NCBI GenBank assembly: GCA_946555345.1
Contig: CAMNSS010000015.1
Coordinates: 1 to 64,000 of the forward strand
From: an uncultured Eubacterium sp.
GTDB taxonomy: Bacteria > Bacillota > Clostridia > Peptostreptococcales > Anaerovoracaceae
Reading direction: 5' to 3'
Length of the DNA stretch: 64,000 bases
In this document: positions 18,971 to 29,280 of the stretch, in pieces
How the letters are laid out: every line of letters begins with the position of its first letter
Position numbering within the stretch: the first letter of the stretch is position 1
Program-made: the position numbers and the translations under genes
Notes under the pieces: generated by a model
Databases searched by the model: none
What the model was told of the DNA's origin: nothing
What the model saw: only the letters and a program-made list of their open reading frames with translations

Positions 18971-21900
18971 CTATACTGATAGAATTTCAAGCTCTTCTTC
19001 CTTAATTTTCTCCATATGCTTTTTGCCAAAGATTTTGTACATAACCGGAATGATAACCAGCGTGGTCAATGTGCCATAAAGTACGCCGCCGATGCAGACC
19101 AAAGCGACTGGCTGCATCATTTCCGCACCCGTGCCGATCCCGATCGCCAGAGGCACTAAGCCCAAAACCGTAGTAATCGCTGTCATCAGCACGGGACGCA
19201 TCCTCACCGCGCCCGCAGAAACGATGGCTTCATCCATTTCCATTCCTTCCAGCCTGAACCTGTTGATGCAGTCTACCAGCACGATCCCGTTGTTTACAAC
19301 AATCCCCATCAGCATAACAAACCCCATCATGGCGACTACGCTCACCTCCTGCCCAGTGAGGAGAAGCGCAAGCATCCCGCCCGTAAATGCCAGCGGTATC
19401 GTGAAAATGATGATGAACGGCGAACGCAGCGATTGGAATTGGGCAACCATAACCAGGTACACAAGGAGGAAACCTACAAGCATCATCAGCATCATCTGCC
19501 CCATCGCTTCCATGATTTCTTCGTTCTCTCCGCCGTAATCCACCCTGACGCCATCCGGGATCAGATTTTGATCGGATATCATATCCTTTACGTCGTCGGT
19601 GATATGCGTGATATTGTACCCGTCCTTCAACGTAGCCGTTATCGTCAAGTTCCGCTTTTGATTGTTGCGGTTGATGGCATTGAGGGAAGCGTCCGTGCGG
19701 ATTTCCGCAATGGAAGAGAGGGTAACGTTTTCTTTCGTCCCATCCGGCCTATCGGCCGTGAGCTTAAAGTTTTCCAGATCCGTCCTGGTGAAACTTTCCG
19801 CCGCAGTGTTCTCCACCATCACATCGACTGTGCTGCCGGAATTTTGCAATGTCGTCGCCGTCTTTTCCTGCGAAAGCTTCTCGGAAAGCTGCTGGAATAC
19901 CTGTGCGGTCGTCAATCCCCGTTCCATCGCCAGGTTTTTATTGACGACGACTTTAAGCTCGCCCGTGCTTTCCGCATTCACATCGGAGACCTCTTCCAGC
20001 GCTTTCATCCCGCGGAGCGCGCGTTCGATTCCCGCCCCTGTGTTTCGCAAAAGGTCGAGGTCATCGCTGTACAGCTCCAGGCTAATGCCTGCGGCGCCTG
20101 TCATGGCGGACATATCCATGTCGGCGGAGGTCACAATCTCACAATTATACTTTTTCGCAAGCTTTTCCATCTTCTTCGCAATGATTTTGCCGTTTTCCGC
20201 CTTATCCTCATCCAAGACGATATACAGCATGGTCGATGTCACATCCTCGATTCCCGCCTGCACTCCCATCATGCTCATGGTATCGCCTGCAAGCATTGCG
20301 CCGACGGTCTTAACCCCGTCAACCTTGGATACCTCGCCGGCAACCGCATCGGTAACCGCTGATGTTTCTGCCAGGGTGCTGTCGTCCGGCATCTGGATCG
20401 TCGCTGAGATTTCCGGCGTGCTCATGGATGGCATGAAGGAAAAACCGCGCATCAGTGCAAGTGCACTGGAAGCGAATAAAATGACAACTGCGCCGATGAG
20501 GAAAATTTTCTTGTGATGCAAGCTCCATGCCGCAAGCCGTTTGTATTTTGTGATCGCTTTCCCATCCTGGCTCAGGAAGCTACTCTTCGCTTCTTTTTTC
20601 AAAAGGCCTTTCGCCATGGCCGGCACGAGCGTCAACGCAATCACAAGGCTGGCGAGAAGCGAATATGCGACAGTCAACGCCAGATCGACAAACAAATCCT
20701 TCGTCATGCCATCGACGAAGACGATCGGAACAAATACGCAGATCGTCGTAAGCGTCGATGCTGTAATCGCGCCTGCTACCTGTACTGCGCCTGACACAGC
20801 CGCCTGCACCTTGCTGTATCCCATCGAACGCAGCCTGTAAATATTCTCGATGACCACGATCGAGTTATCCACCAGCATACCGACGCCGATAGCTAGCCCC
20901 GAGAGGGAAATCATGTTGAGGGTAACGCCGGAAAAGTACATCAATGCGACGGCAAAGATGACGCTGATCGGAATGCTTACGGCCGTAATCGCCGTCGGCC
21001 TGATATCCCGTAGGAACAAAAAGAGGATGATGATCGCTAAAATTGCGCCGATCAACAGATTTTGCAACACGGAATTGATAACGATATGAATGTATTCCCC
21101 CTGGTCGGAAAGCGTGGTAAAGGTTACGCCATCGTATTCTTTTTCCAAAGAGGCAAACTTATCCGCTATATTTTCCGAAACCACGGCTGTCGCATAGCTG
21201 GACTGCTTCGTAAAGCTCAAGAGGACGCCGTTTTCCCCATTTATTTTCGCATAGGTATCCTCCGCCATATTCGCATAGGCCACGGTGCCGATATCGGACA
21301 GCTTGACCGGGTCAAGCCCGTCGATTCCCATATCGACGATGATCAGGTTTTCGAGTTCGTCCTTGTCTTTGATCTTGTCGCCTACGCTGACCAGCACTTC
21401 CGCTTTTCCATCGGTAATATATCCTGCCGGCATGGAAAAGTTCTGCGCATTCAAAATTGCGGAAACGTTTTCCATCGTCAGTATCCCAGTCAGATCGGCG
21501 CTGGCCAGCGCCGCATCCTTCGAGCTTTTGACCTCTTCCAGCGCGCTTTGCAACTGGTTGACGGTGGATTCCAGCGTACCCTCCGTGGCCGCAAGATCGG
21601 AATACTGCGTCCCCAGGCTGAAAGACATGGCCTCGCCCTGGGCATCCAGTTGCTTCAATGCCGTTTCCAGTCCTGCAATGGTGACCTGAAGCTCGGTGAT
21701 TTGCTCCATGTTGGCGGCCGGGTCTGCCTCTAGCTGTTTTAACGCAGCTTCCGCCTCCGCCTTGCTGGCCTCCATCTGCGCCTTGGAAGCCAGCAGTTCT
21801 TCATAACCTGCCTCATAGCCCGACTTAATGGCTTCCTTCCCTGCTTTCACCTGTTCTTTCCCGTTGTTTGCCGCTTTCAGCCCGCTGTTGATCTGGCCTT

Positions 21901-22531
21901 CCGCCTTTCCCACCTGCGCCGTTATTGCGGAGGCGGCTTTTTCGTTGGCCGCATCGATTTTATCCTGGGAGAGGACAATTTGAATATTGTCCGTCACCAG
22001 TCCGGAAACCGACAAGGATGCGACGCCTTCCACGCCTTCCAGCGGGCTTTCCAAGTTTTCCTTCGTAAACTGCGAAACCTCTCCCGGGGATTTGTCCTTC
22101 ATGCCGACTGCGGCATTGACGATCGGAACCATGTCCAGGTTGATTTTCATGACTACTGGCGTTCCCGCATTTTCCGGCATGAGCGACTCGATCTGATCTA
22201 TTTTATCCCTGATATCCACGGAAATCGCATCCATATTCACCTTGTCGGAAAATTCAAGCTGGATAACCGAATAGCTGGCAGATGAAATCGAAGTGACATT
22301 CAGGATATTGGATAGCGAAGCCATCTGCTGCTCCATCGGTTCTGTGATTTGCGTTTCGATCTCCTCCGGGCTTGCGCCAGGATACGTCGTCATCACGATG
22401 ACGTACGGCGTATTGATGCTCGGAAACAGGTCGGGCGTCATCCGCATAAACGAAATTGCGCCAAACACGAGTATGATGACGACTGCAACAAAAACAGTTA
22501 AAGGCTTTCTTACGCTGAATTTAGCTAGCAT
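18971..22531 (-). CDS. RND-family efflux transporter permease (AcrB/HAE1-like) with coiled-coil insert
   Basis: A 1186-aa proton-driven exporter: N-terminal TM (VRKPLTVFVAVVIILVFG), two large extracytoplasmic loops and two blocks of TM helices with the GVGMLVDNSIVVIENIYR signature and a second GIVVNNGIVLVDCINR. It is about 140 residues longer than AcrB. The excess is an Ala/Glu/Gln-rich coiled coil in the first loop (about residues 195-350), before TGILTMENVSAIL. Long inserts occur in Firmicute RND proteins, which have no outer membrane channel. Start ATG 22531 with AGGAGGAG upstream, 11 bp after the muramidase gene; likely one operon. Substrate unknown. Confidence 0.9.
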   Translation of the reverse strand: MLAKFSVRKPLTVFVAVVIILVFGAISFMRMTPDLFPSINTPYVIVMTTYPGASPEEIETQITEPMEQQMASLSNILNVTSISSASYSVIQLEFSDKVNMDAISVDIRDKIDQIESLMPENAGTPVVMKINLDMVPIVNAAVGMKDKSPGEVSQFTKENLESPLEGVEGVASLSVSGLVTDNIQIVLSQDKIDAANEKAASAITAQVGKAEGQINSGLKAANNGKEQVKAGKEAIKSGYEAGYEELLASKAQMEASKAEAEAALKQLEADPAANMEQITELQVTIAGLETALKQLDAQGEAMSFSLGTQYSDLAATEGTLESTVNQLQSALEEVKSSKDAALASADLTGILTMENVSAILNAQNFSMPAGYITDGKAEVLVSVGDKIKDKDELENLIIVDMGIDGLDPVKLSDIGTVAYANMAEDTYAKINGENGVLLSFTKQSSYATAVVSENIADKFASLEKEYDGVTFTTLSDQGEYIHIVINSVLQNLLIGAILAIIILFLFLRDIRPTAITAVSIPISVIFAVALMYFSGVTLNMISLSGLAIGVGMLVDNSIVVIENIYRLRSMGYSKVQAAVSGAVQVAGAITASTLTTICVFVPIVFVDGMTKDLFVDLALTVAYSLLASLVIALTLVPAMAKGLLKKEAKSSFLSQDGKAITKYKRLAAWSLHHKKIFLIGAVVILFASSALALMRGFSFMPSMSTPEISATIQMPDDSTLAETSAVTDAVAGEVSKVDGVKTVGAMLAGDTMSMMGVQAGIEDVTSTMLYIVLDEDKAENGKIIAKKMEKLAKKYNCEIVTSADMDMSAMTGAAGISLELYSDDLDLLRNTGAGIERALRGMKALEEVSDVNAESTGELKVVVNKNLAMERGLTTAQVFQQLSEKLSQEKTATTLQNSGSTVDVMVENTAAESFTRTDLENFKLTADRPDGTKENVTLSSIAEIRTDASLNAINRNNQKRNLTITATLKDGYNITHITDDVKDMISDQNLIPDGVRVDYGGENEEIMEAMGQMMLMMLVGFLLVYLVMVAQFQSLRSPFIIIFTIPLAFTGGMLALLLTGQEVSVVAMMGFVMLMGIVVNNGIVLVDCINRFRLEGMEMDEAIVSAGAVRMRPVLMTAITTVLGLVPLAIGIGTGAEMMQPVALVCIGGVLYGTLTTLVIIPVMYKIFGKKHMEKIKEEELEILSV

Positions 22532-22542
22532 TGAGGCTCCTC

Positions 22543-23376
22543 CTATTTTCCATCATATTTTCTAAAATCCCATTCTGACCCATTAAATACGTTATAATCA
22601 ACGTGCTTCGCATGATTGCCGACGGATGCGCTCGTTCCTGTAAATGTATACTGGCAGAAAAGCCATTCCCTATCGTCGGGAAGTGTCTCCGGTATGGCGT
22701 CAGGGCTGCTGATCCATATAGGATATTCGTCATATCTTCCGGATATGTACTGCTCGTATACGGAAAGATTGGTATAGATGATCGGCGTCCGGTGATATTC
22801 CTTTTCGAGCATTTCCAGCACGACGTCGAGAATCTCATACATTTCCTTCCGGCTCGGATGGTTATCCTCATATTCCCCGTATAATTCCACATCTACGACG
22901 GGAGGCAGCATACCCCATTTCTTGTTCACCGTATCGATGTAGTTTTGCGCCTGGGTCTTGCCCGGCGTCGTATAGGTCAGGAAATGGTATGCGCCGACCT
23001 TCATGTCCGTTTTATGCGCTTCTTCCCAGTTATGCGCAAATAAGCTGTCCACGAAAGTCGTTCCTTCCGTCGCTTTCACAAAGGCAAACCGGATGCCCTC
23101 CTTCTCAAGACCTTGCCAATCGACATCTGCCTGATGCGCTGAAATGTCAACGCCCTTCACCGGATAAGGCGTCTGCGGGTCGATTCCAGACTCCGTGAAA
23201 TAGAAATATGTATTTCTGATCAGAAAAAAAACAACGAAAAAAAAGAAACATACCGCAAAAACAAACAGCGCCTTTTTCTTGTCCACTTCCCTTTTCCCTG
23301 TGCGCCTGCCGGTTCTCCCGCCCCTGCGTGATTGTCTTTGATTGGCTGTGTTTTGTTTCTCTTTCCGCTGCTCCAT
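22543..23376 (-). CDS. membrane-anchored GH25 muramidase (lysozyme)
   Basis: Hydrolyses peptidoglycan between MurNAc and GlcNAc. A basic cytoplasmic N-terminus (about 34 aa, Arg/Lys/Gln-rich) precedes one TM segment (ALFVFAVCFFFFVVFFLI), then the GH25 barrel: VKGVDISAHQADVDW, FAFVKATEGT, the catalytic VVDVELYGE, PIIYTNLS and DYNVFNGS. 277 aa. ATG with AAGGTAAAG upstream. Being operonic with an RND exporter suggests an envelope function. Confidence 0.92.
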   Translation of the reverse strand: MEQRKEKQNTANQRQSRRGGRTGRRTGKREVDKKKALFVFAVCFFFFVVFFLIRNTYFYFTESGIDPQTPYPVKGVDISAHQADVDWQGLEKEGIRFAFVKATEGTTFVDSLFAHNWEEAHKTDMKVGAYHFLTYTTPGKTQAQNYIDTVNKKWGMLPPVVDVELYGEYEDNHPSRKEMYEILDVVLEMLEKEYHRTPIIYTNLSVYEQYISGRYDEYPIWISSPDAIPETLPDDREWLFCQYTFTGTSASVGNHAKHVDYNVFNGSEWDFRKYDGK

Positions 23377-23581
23377 GCTTTACCTTATACAGACTCCAAT
23401 GCGAATGCAACATATACAACGATTATATACGGAAAGCGCCTGGCGCACAAGCAGGCAAAATGAATCATCACATATTGTTCACAAAAGTTCGGGCAAACCG
23501 GCTTGTTTTCCAGAATCGTGAAATATTTTCCGCACTTCTGTGAAAAATAGCGGTATCATATAAAAATACGGAGGTGTCACG

Positions 23582-25477
23582 TTGGAACATATGAATCATT
23601 TAAAAAACGAAACCAGCCCATACTTGCTACAGCATGCCGCAAATCCCGTCGACTGGTATCCATGGTGCGGGGAAGCCTTTATGCGCGCAAAAACGGAAAA
23701 TAAACCGATCTTTTTAAGCATCGGATATTCCACCTGCCACTGGTGCCATGTGATGGCGCATGAAAGCTTTGAAAATGAAAAAATCGCACAGAGCCTGAAC
23801 GATGCGTTTATCTGCATTAAAGTGGACCGGGAAGAACGGCCTGATCTCGATCACGTATATATGCAAGCTTGCCAGCTGATGACGGGAAGCGGCGGGTGGC
23901 CGATGAGCGTATTCCTTACGCCCGGCAAAAAACCGTTCTTCGCTGGAACGTATTTCCCGCCCAGCGCATTTTTGAAGCTCATCAAGATACTGTCCGCCCA
24001 ATGGAAAGCAAACAGGGATGAGCTTTTGAAAAGCGCGGCGCAAATCGAAGCGGCCATGCATACGGCTAGCCATGCGCAAGACGGTTCGATTGCTTCTGCC
24101 CCTGCCCCGGACCTGCTCTTAAAAGATGCACTGGAATATTTTCGCGCGTCTTTTGACCCAGTAAACGGCGGTTTTGGCACAGCGCCGAAATTTCCTTCGC
24201 CCCACAACTTGATGCTGCTGCTTGCCACTGCGCCGCAGATGGCGGAAAAAACGCTTTTGCAGATGTACAAAGGCGGGATATTCGACCACATCGGCGGCGG
24301 GTTTTCCAGGTATTCCACCGATGACAAGTGGCTTGCGCCCCATTTTGAAAAGATGCTCTATGACAATGCCTTGCTGGCGATTGCCTACACGCTGGCCTAT
24401 GCAAAGACGCAAAGCGTTTTTTTCCGATATGTGGCGGAACGGACCTTGCATTACCTGATGCGGGAAATGCGTTCTCCAGAAGGCGGCTTCTATACGGCGC
24501 AGGATGCCGACACGGATGGGGAAGAAGGAAAATATTATCTGTTTACGCCGAAGGAAACCGATGCGGTTTTAGGAAATGATGCGAAAGCGTTCTGCGCCCG
24601 CTATGATATCACGAATGCGGGAAATTTTGAAGGGAAAAGCATTCCCAACTTATTAAAATCGGCGGCAGGAATTGAAATTGCAGAGGCAGGCTCGCTAGCA
24701 GATATTGCCAAATACGGCGCTGCCACAAGCGACGGCGGATTCCTCGCTGCATCTGCGGAAAATCATGCTTTCGCAGAAGACCTGCAAAAGCTCTACGAGT
24801 ACCGCAAAGACAGGGCCTCCCTCCACCGGGACGAAAAAATCCTCACGGGATGGAATTCCCTGGCTGCGGCGGCATTTGCTTTTGCGGGCAGAATCTTTAA
24901 AAACGAAGAACTGATCTTTGTTGCAGAGAAAACGATGGATTTTATACAGGACTATCTCACTGCGAACGGTATGCTCTTCGCCAGCTTTTCGCCAGCAAAA
25001 AAAAGCATTCCTGCATTTTTAGACGATTACGCATTTTATACGCTGGCGCTGATCCAGACATACCACGCCACGCAAAATAGCGGGTATCTCTCCCAGGCCA
25101 TCGGCATGGCAACCCGGACGATCGAACAATTTTGGGATGAGAAAGACCACGGCTTTTTCTTTTCGGGCAAAGAAAACGAAACGCTCATAACAGCGGTCAA
25201 AGAAACTTATGATGGCGCGATCCCATCAGCAAATGCAGTCATGAGTTACAACCTGATGCAGCTCGCCAAGAACATCGAAAACGGCAAAACGCACCAGACG
25301 CCCACAGGCGTACTGGCGCAATTAAAGGATATCCTGTGCAAGCATAATGACTTCATGGACAAACAATCGTCGATACAACCTGCTGGCCACGGCTTTTACC
25401 TGTTCGCCCGGTTCCCGCTAAAGGAAACGGACTGCCGGGGCGGCATATGCAGGCTCACAGGTGAAGACGTGTTTTAA
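23582..25477 (+). CDS. YyaL/SSP411-like thioredoxin-domain protein (DUF255)
   Basis: A 631-aa protein with an N-terminal thioredoxin-like domain ([43 protein letters not shown]) followed by an (alpha/alpha)6-barrel-like region ([38 protein letters not shown]). The family is widespread with unclear enzymology; some members look like sugar epimerases. TTG at 23582 has GGAGG 7 bases upstream and is preferred over the in-frame ATG at 23591. It is divergent from the muramidase gene and converges on the Rieske oxidoreductase. Confidence 0.85.
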   Translation: MEHMNHLKNETSPYLLQHAANPVDWYPWCGEAFMRAKTENKPIFLSIGYSTCHWCHVMAHESFENEKIAQSLNDAFICIKVDREERPDLDHVYMQACQLMTGSGGWPMSVFLTPGKKPFFAGTYFPPSAFLKLIKILSAQWKANRDELLKSAAQIEAAMHTASHAQDGSIASAPAPDLLLKDALEYFRASFDPVNGGFGTAPKFPSPHNLMLLLATAPQMAEKTLLQMYKGGIFDHIGGGFSRYSTDDKWLAPHFEKMLYDNALLAIAYTLAYAKTQSVFFRYVAERTLHYLMREMRSPEGGFYTAQDADTDGEEGKYYLFTPKETDAVLGNDAKAFCARYDITNAGNFEGKSIPNLLKSAAGIEIAEAGSLADIAKYGAATSDGGFLAASAENHAFAEDLQKLYEYRKDRASLHRDEKILTGWNSLAAAAFAFAGRIFKNEELIFVAEKTMDFIQDYLTANGMLFASFSPAKKSIPAFLDDYAFYTLALIQTYHATQNSGYLSQAIGMATRTIEQFWDEKDHGFFFSGKENETLITAVKETYDGAIPSANAVMSYNLMQLAKNIENGKTHQTPTGVLAQLKDILCKHNDFMDKQSSIQPAGHGFYLFARFPLKETDCRGGICRLTGEDVF

Positions 25478-25483
25478 ATTCCT

Positions 25484-26779
25484 TTAAACCCTGGCGTTTT
25501 TTACAGCGGGATTGTCAAGGATGCGGCCATGTTCATCAAACCTCGAGCCGTGGCATGGACAATCCCATGTATTTTCATCCTCGTTGTGTTTCAAGGCACA
25601 GCCCAAATGGGAACACCGCTTCCCCTTTGGCGTGAAAAAATTCTTGATTGTTTCCGCGGCATTCAACGCAAGCTGTGGACGGAGCATCGGCCTGCCCGGC
25701 GAAAAGATTTCCGCATACTCGTTTTCCCGCCCCATGGCAAGATCCGTCAAAATCGACGCCGCCGCCATTGCGGAGGTCATGCCCCATTCGTTAAAACCCG
25801 TCGCTACGTAAACGTGCGGCAAAGCGCGGCTGTACGTTCCAATATAAGGGATTTCATCCAGGCTGATGCAATCCTGCGCAGCCCAAGCGTACTTCTCACG
25901 GGCATCCGGGAACACGCCCTTTACGAACTCCCGTACGAAAGAAAAACCGTCCTGCGCTGTCCCCGTGCGGGCGTCGCCCCCGCCTACGATAAGCAAATCC
26001 TTGTAGTTCCTGAGATAAATTCCCCTTTGCCCTGGATCGGCATACGTTCCGGGAAGCGCGGGCGCATGCGCAAGCGCAACGACAAAGGAACGCTTTTGAT
26101 ACAGCTTGAGCGGATAAAGCCCTTTCAGTTTCAGGAAAGGATAATGCGCCGCAATGATGATTTTTTTCGCAGTGATCTTTCCATGAGCCGTATATGCAGT
26201 CGTCCCTTTGACATCGACGATATGAGTATTCTCCTTTATATGCAGCCTTTTGGAAAGCGCACCCAACAGCTTCAATGGATGCATCTGCGCCGCCTTAGGA
26301 AAACGCACCGCCCCAGCGATCTCAAAAGGCAGCCCGCATTCTTCCGTATATTCCGCTTCCGCACCCAATTCCTTGAGAATCGCCGCCTCCACCTGCAAAT
26401 CCTGTTTTTCCGTCAGCGAATAGAGGTACGATGGTTTTTCCTCATATTCAAAATCATGCCGTCCGGAAAGCGCCTGGTATGCATGAAACGCATTCATGTT
26501 TGCAGCAAGATACCCGCGCGCAACTTCTTTGCCAAACCGTTTCACCATTTTCGTATATACATCGCTATGCTGCGCTGTGATAACCGCCGTCGTGCCTGCG
26601 GTCGTCCCGCTTCCGATCTGCCTGCCCTCTGCCAACAGATATTCAACGCCCTGTTCATGCAGCATATGTGCGCATAAAACGCCTGTAATCCCGCCTCCGA
26701 TAACCAATACATCCGTTTCTGCATCCCCTTGCAGACGGGGAAAATGCGGCAATTCCATCTTTTCTTCCCATAGTCTCAT
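25484..26779 (-). CDS. FAD-dependent oxidoreductase with C-terminal Rieske [2Fe-2S] domain
   Basis: A 431-aa DadA-like flavoprotein. The FAD-binding VLVIGGGITGVLCAHML lies at the N-terminus and VATGFNEWGMTSAMAAA near the C-terminal FAD loop. The final 50 residues form a Rieske box (CSHLGCALKH and CPCHGSRF: Cys-His and Cys-His ligands). Amine or amino-acid type substrates are known for the fold; the real substrate is unknown. ATG 26779 with AGGAGG 8 bases upstream is preferred over the track start. It ends 7 bp from the convergent YyaL-like gene, leaving no room for a separate terminator. Confidence 0.88.
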   Translation of the reverse strand: MRLWEEKMELPHFPRLQGDAETDVLVIGGGITGVLCAHMLHEQGVEYLLAEGRQIGSGTTAGTTAVITAQHSDVYTKMVKRFGKEVARGYLAANMNAFHAYQALSGRHDFEYEEKPSYLYSLTEKQDLQVEAAILKELGAEAEYTEECGLPFEIAGAVRFPKAAQMHPLKLLGALSKRLHIKENTHIVDVKGTTAYTAHGKITAKKIIIAAHYPFLKLKGLYPLKLYQKRSFVVALAHAPALPGTYADPGQRGIYLRNYKDLLIVGGGDARTGTAQDGFSFVREFVKGVFPDAREKYAWAAQDCISLDEIPYIGTYSRALPHVYVATGFNEWGMTSAMAAASILTDLAMGRENEYAEIFSPGRPMLRPQLALNAAETIKNFFTPKGKRCSHLGCALKHNEDENTWDCPCHGSRFDEHGRILDNPAVKNARV

Positions 26780-26860
26780 AATGCCACCTCCTATGGGATT
26801 AGTATTTGATGCAAAGGGAAACAGTATCCGCATTTTTAAGTCCGTACGCAAAGAAAGCAC

Positions 26861-26911
26861 AAAAAACAGGAGGACGGGACGCCAGACGATGCTGGTACGC
26901 CACTCCTCCTG
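26861..26911 (-). terminator. terminator of the M28 peptidase gene
   Basis: CAGGAGGA and TCCTCCTG enclose an inner CCAG/CTGG stem. On the minus strand it is followed by TTTTTT. It lies 65 bp beyond the M28 peptidase stop. Confidence 0.85.
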
Positions 26912-26975
26912 CTCATGGGATGATTTAGCGTTCTTTTCGTTGATGCATTACGTGTTTTTCTATCATTTCATGTGG

Positions 26976-29144
26976 TTACTTGCGCAATGCTTCCGCCATC
27001 TTCTCCATGGCTGCTATCTCTGCATTGCAGTATTCCGCTACATAAGGCAGAAGTTCCGCACGGGCATCTTCATAAGCCTTGATCGCTGCCGCATAATCGA
27101 TCTGCGGATTTTCTTCTTCCGCCTGCATTACCAGCTCATAAGTGGTATCACCCACATAGCATACCGGAATCATGCGGTTGAGCGCCCAATATTCCTTGCT
27201 GTCAGCGGATTTTTCAGGATCGTACTGCGCAAGCACTTCTTCTGCAACTTGTTTATCGAACAGATAGTAGATATACTCTTTCTCGCCATTGAGCGTCCAG
27301 GCGATATCGAGTGCGCCGGACTCCTCGTCCTCTGCATAAAGTTCTTCTTTTTCAAGCGCCTTTACCATGCCGCCTAGCGCATTGATGTCGTCGTCCAAGT
27401 TCGGATGGCCTACATACACATCGATATCATCGGTCTTCGTGCATTCTGCCTGGAGAATGCGGAACGCTTCCAGCGTCTTCTGGTTCAGCTGGGCGCCTTC
27501 TTCCCTAAGCCCCGCCAGTTCCTCGTCCGAACCCTCGCCTGCTACTGCTTCTTCGTACCTGGCATTTACATCCGCAATCGCTTCATTATGCGCCTTCACG
27601 GTTTTTCGCAGAGCTTTCACCGTATCCAGGTATGCGCCAGGGTCAGCCTCCGCTTCCTTGGCGATATCCTGGCCGAGGTTTTCTTTCAGCATATCGCATG
27701 CCGCCGTAAGGTCGAGTTCAAGCGCAGGCATCTTGTCGATATATATCGCGAAAGCGCCGTACCAGTTGAGGTTGCTTTTCATCGTGTCCTCATGCCACGT
27801 GTCCTTATCATCCGCAGCCGTATGGTAGCGCTGCTGCATAAACGCATCGTCTTCAAAGCCATTGATGATATATGGAACGCCGTGATACCTGTAAGATACG
27901 CCATCTTCCATCACGTTGACAGACCCTGCTTCCTCCGATATTGACACATCGCCCGCCGTAACCACAAGGCCTGACTCTGCCGCCATCTTGCTGATCAGCG
28001 AATGAAATTCGGGAACGCCTGCGATTACCAGGTTATCGTCCTTCACCTGGAAGGCCGGGAGTTCACAGTTAAGCATCGCCAGCGTTTTTCCCGCCCATTC
28101 CGGGTGCGCATCGTGGATCATGCCCCATGCGCCCGTCGTATAGTCGAACTGGGAATTGGTTGCGCCCCATTCTTCTGCGCCGTGCGCTACGACTACGATA
28201 TCGTTTTCAGGCGCATAGCCTGAATCAATAAGGGCTTTTGCTACTGCGAAATCAAGGGCTATCGCCGCTGAATCGTCCTGGAATCCGTACCAGTATTTGT
28301 CATAATGGCCTGCGATCATGATCTGCTGATCCGATGATTTTCCTTTGATTTTGCCGACGACATTATAGGTCGTCCCGCTGCCCTCTTCCACGACAGCATC
28401 CACCATCAGCGTGGCTTGGTTATTTCCTGCCTTGATGGCCTTTTTAATATCCTTCGCCTGGTTTGCGCTGATTGCCACGACAGGGATCAAGCTATCACAG
28501 CATACGTCCTGAACATTTACGGTGTCGTCGTTGAGTTCGCCATAGCCGCCGGCGGAATAAGTCACGATCGCCGCTGCGCCCCTTGCGTTCGCTTGCCTGA
28601 TGTAGTTATCGATCCACGCTTCATTCCACTGGTCTACCCCAGCCAAAACAATCTTTCCTTCCACATCCTTGCCGTCGTAATCAGCGGCAAATCCTGTGGC
28701 GACGTCTACGATTTCTGCGCTAATGCCATCCGCATCCGTACCGTTGCACTGGTACGATGCAGGCATCAGGTCGATGTCGGTTCCTTCTAATGTAAGGCTA
28801 GCGTCATTGAACTGGAACTTGTCTACGGCCGTTGCGACCTTTTCCACGTCGGTAAGCCCAATTTTTTTCATTTCCTGTTCCAGAAAATCGGCCGTCTTAT
28901 GCTCTGCATCAGAGCCGGAGGTCCTCCAGCCCAGCTCATTGTCCCAATACTGTTCATCATACGCCAAGGTTTCTGCAAGCCCATAAGCATATTCAAGGTC
29001 GATGCTGTCAATATAGCCCTGTACCTCTTCCGCCATGGACAGTTCCGAATTGATTTGGTTATCTGTGCTTCCGCAAGCCGCCAATGAAAAAACCATTGCC
29101 AGGGATACGGCCGCGCCAGCTATTTTGATGAAACCTTTCCTCAT
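26976..29144 (-). CDS. secreted lipoprotein, M28-family zinc aminopeptidase
   Basis: An extracytoplasmic peptidase. A lipoprotein signal (KGFIKIAGAAVSLAMVFSLAAC, lipobox LAAC) is followed by an acidic mature protein with a PA-like insert (GKIVLAGVDQWNEAWIDN) and the M28 metal site: AGHYDKY (His), FQDDSAA (Asp), HGAEEWG (catalytic Glu and ligand) and a late RYHTAADDKDTWHED (His). A long helical C-terminal extension with Glu/Ala-rich repeats makes it 722 aa. ATG 29144 gives a 9-base spacing to AAGGAG; the ATG two codons upstream is only 3 bases away. It probably feeds amino acids to the neighbouring APC permease. Confidence 0.9.
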   Translation of the reverse strand: MRKGFIKIAGAAVSLAMVFSLAACGSTDNQINSELSMAEEVQGYIDSIDLEYAYGLAETLAYDEQYWDNELGWRTSGSDAEHKTADFLEQEMKKIGLTDVEKVATAVDKFQFNDASLTLEGTDIDLMPASYQCNGTDADGISAEIVDVATGFAADYDGKDVEGKIVLAGVDQWNEAWIDNYIRQANARGAAAIVTYSAGGYGELNDDTVNVQDVCCDSLIPVVAISANQAKDIKKAIKAGNNQATLMVDAVVEEGSGTTYNVVGKIKGKSSDQQIMIAGHYDKYWYGFQDDSAAIALDFAVAKALIDSGYAPENDIVVVAHGAEEWGATNSQFDYTTGAWGMIHDAHPEWAGKTLAMLNCELPAFQVKDDNLVIAGVPEFHSLISKMAAESGLVVTAGDVSISEEAGSVNVMEDGVSYRYHGVPYIINGFEDDAFMQQRYHTAADDKDTWHEDTMKSNLNWYGAFAIYIDKMPALELDLTAACDMLKENLGQDIAKEAEADPGAYLDTVKALRKTVKAHNEAIADVNARYEEAVAGEGSDEELAGLREEGAQLNQKTLEAFRILQAECTKTDDIDVYVGHPNLDDDINALGGMVKALEKEELYAEDEESGALDIAWTLNGEKEYIYYLFDKQVAEEVLAQYDPEKSADSKEYWALNRMIPVCYVGDTTYELVMQAEEENPQIDYAAAIKAYEDARAELLPYVAEYCNAEIAAMEKMAEALRK

Positions 29145-29280
29145 TCGCATACACTCCTTCCTCTTGTAAAATAGAGATTGCATTTGTTATAATACGCAAA
29201 CTTGCCAACGCATATTTCAATAAACGCCTCCTTGCACTGGCGCCGTTAGAATGTCCAGCGTTTATAATACCATCCCGCCA

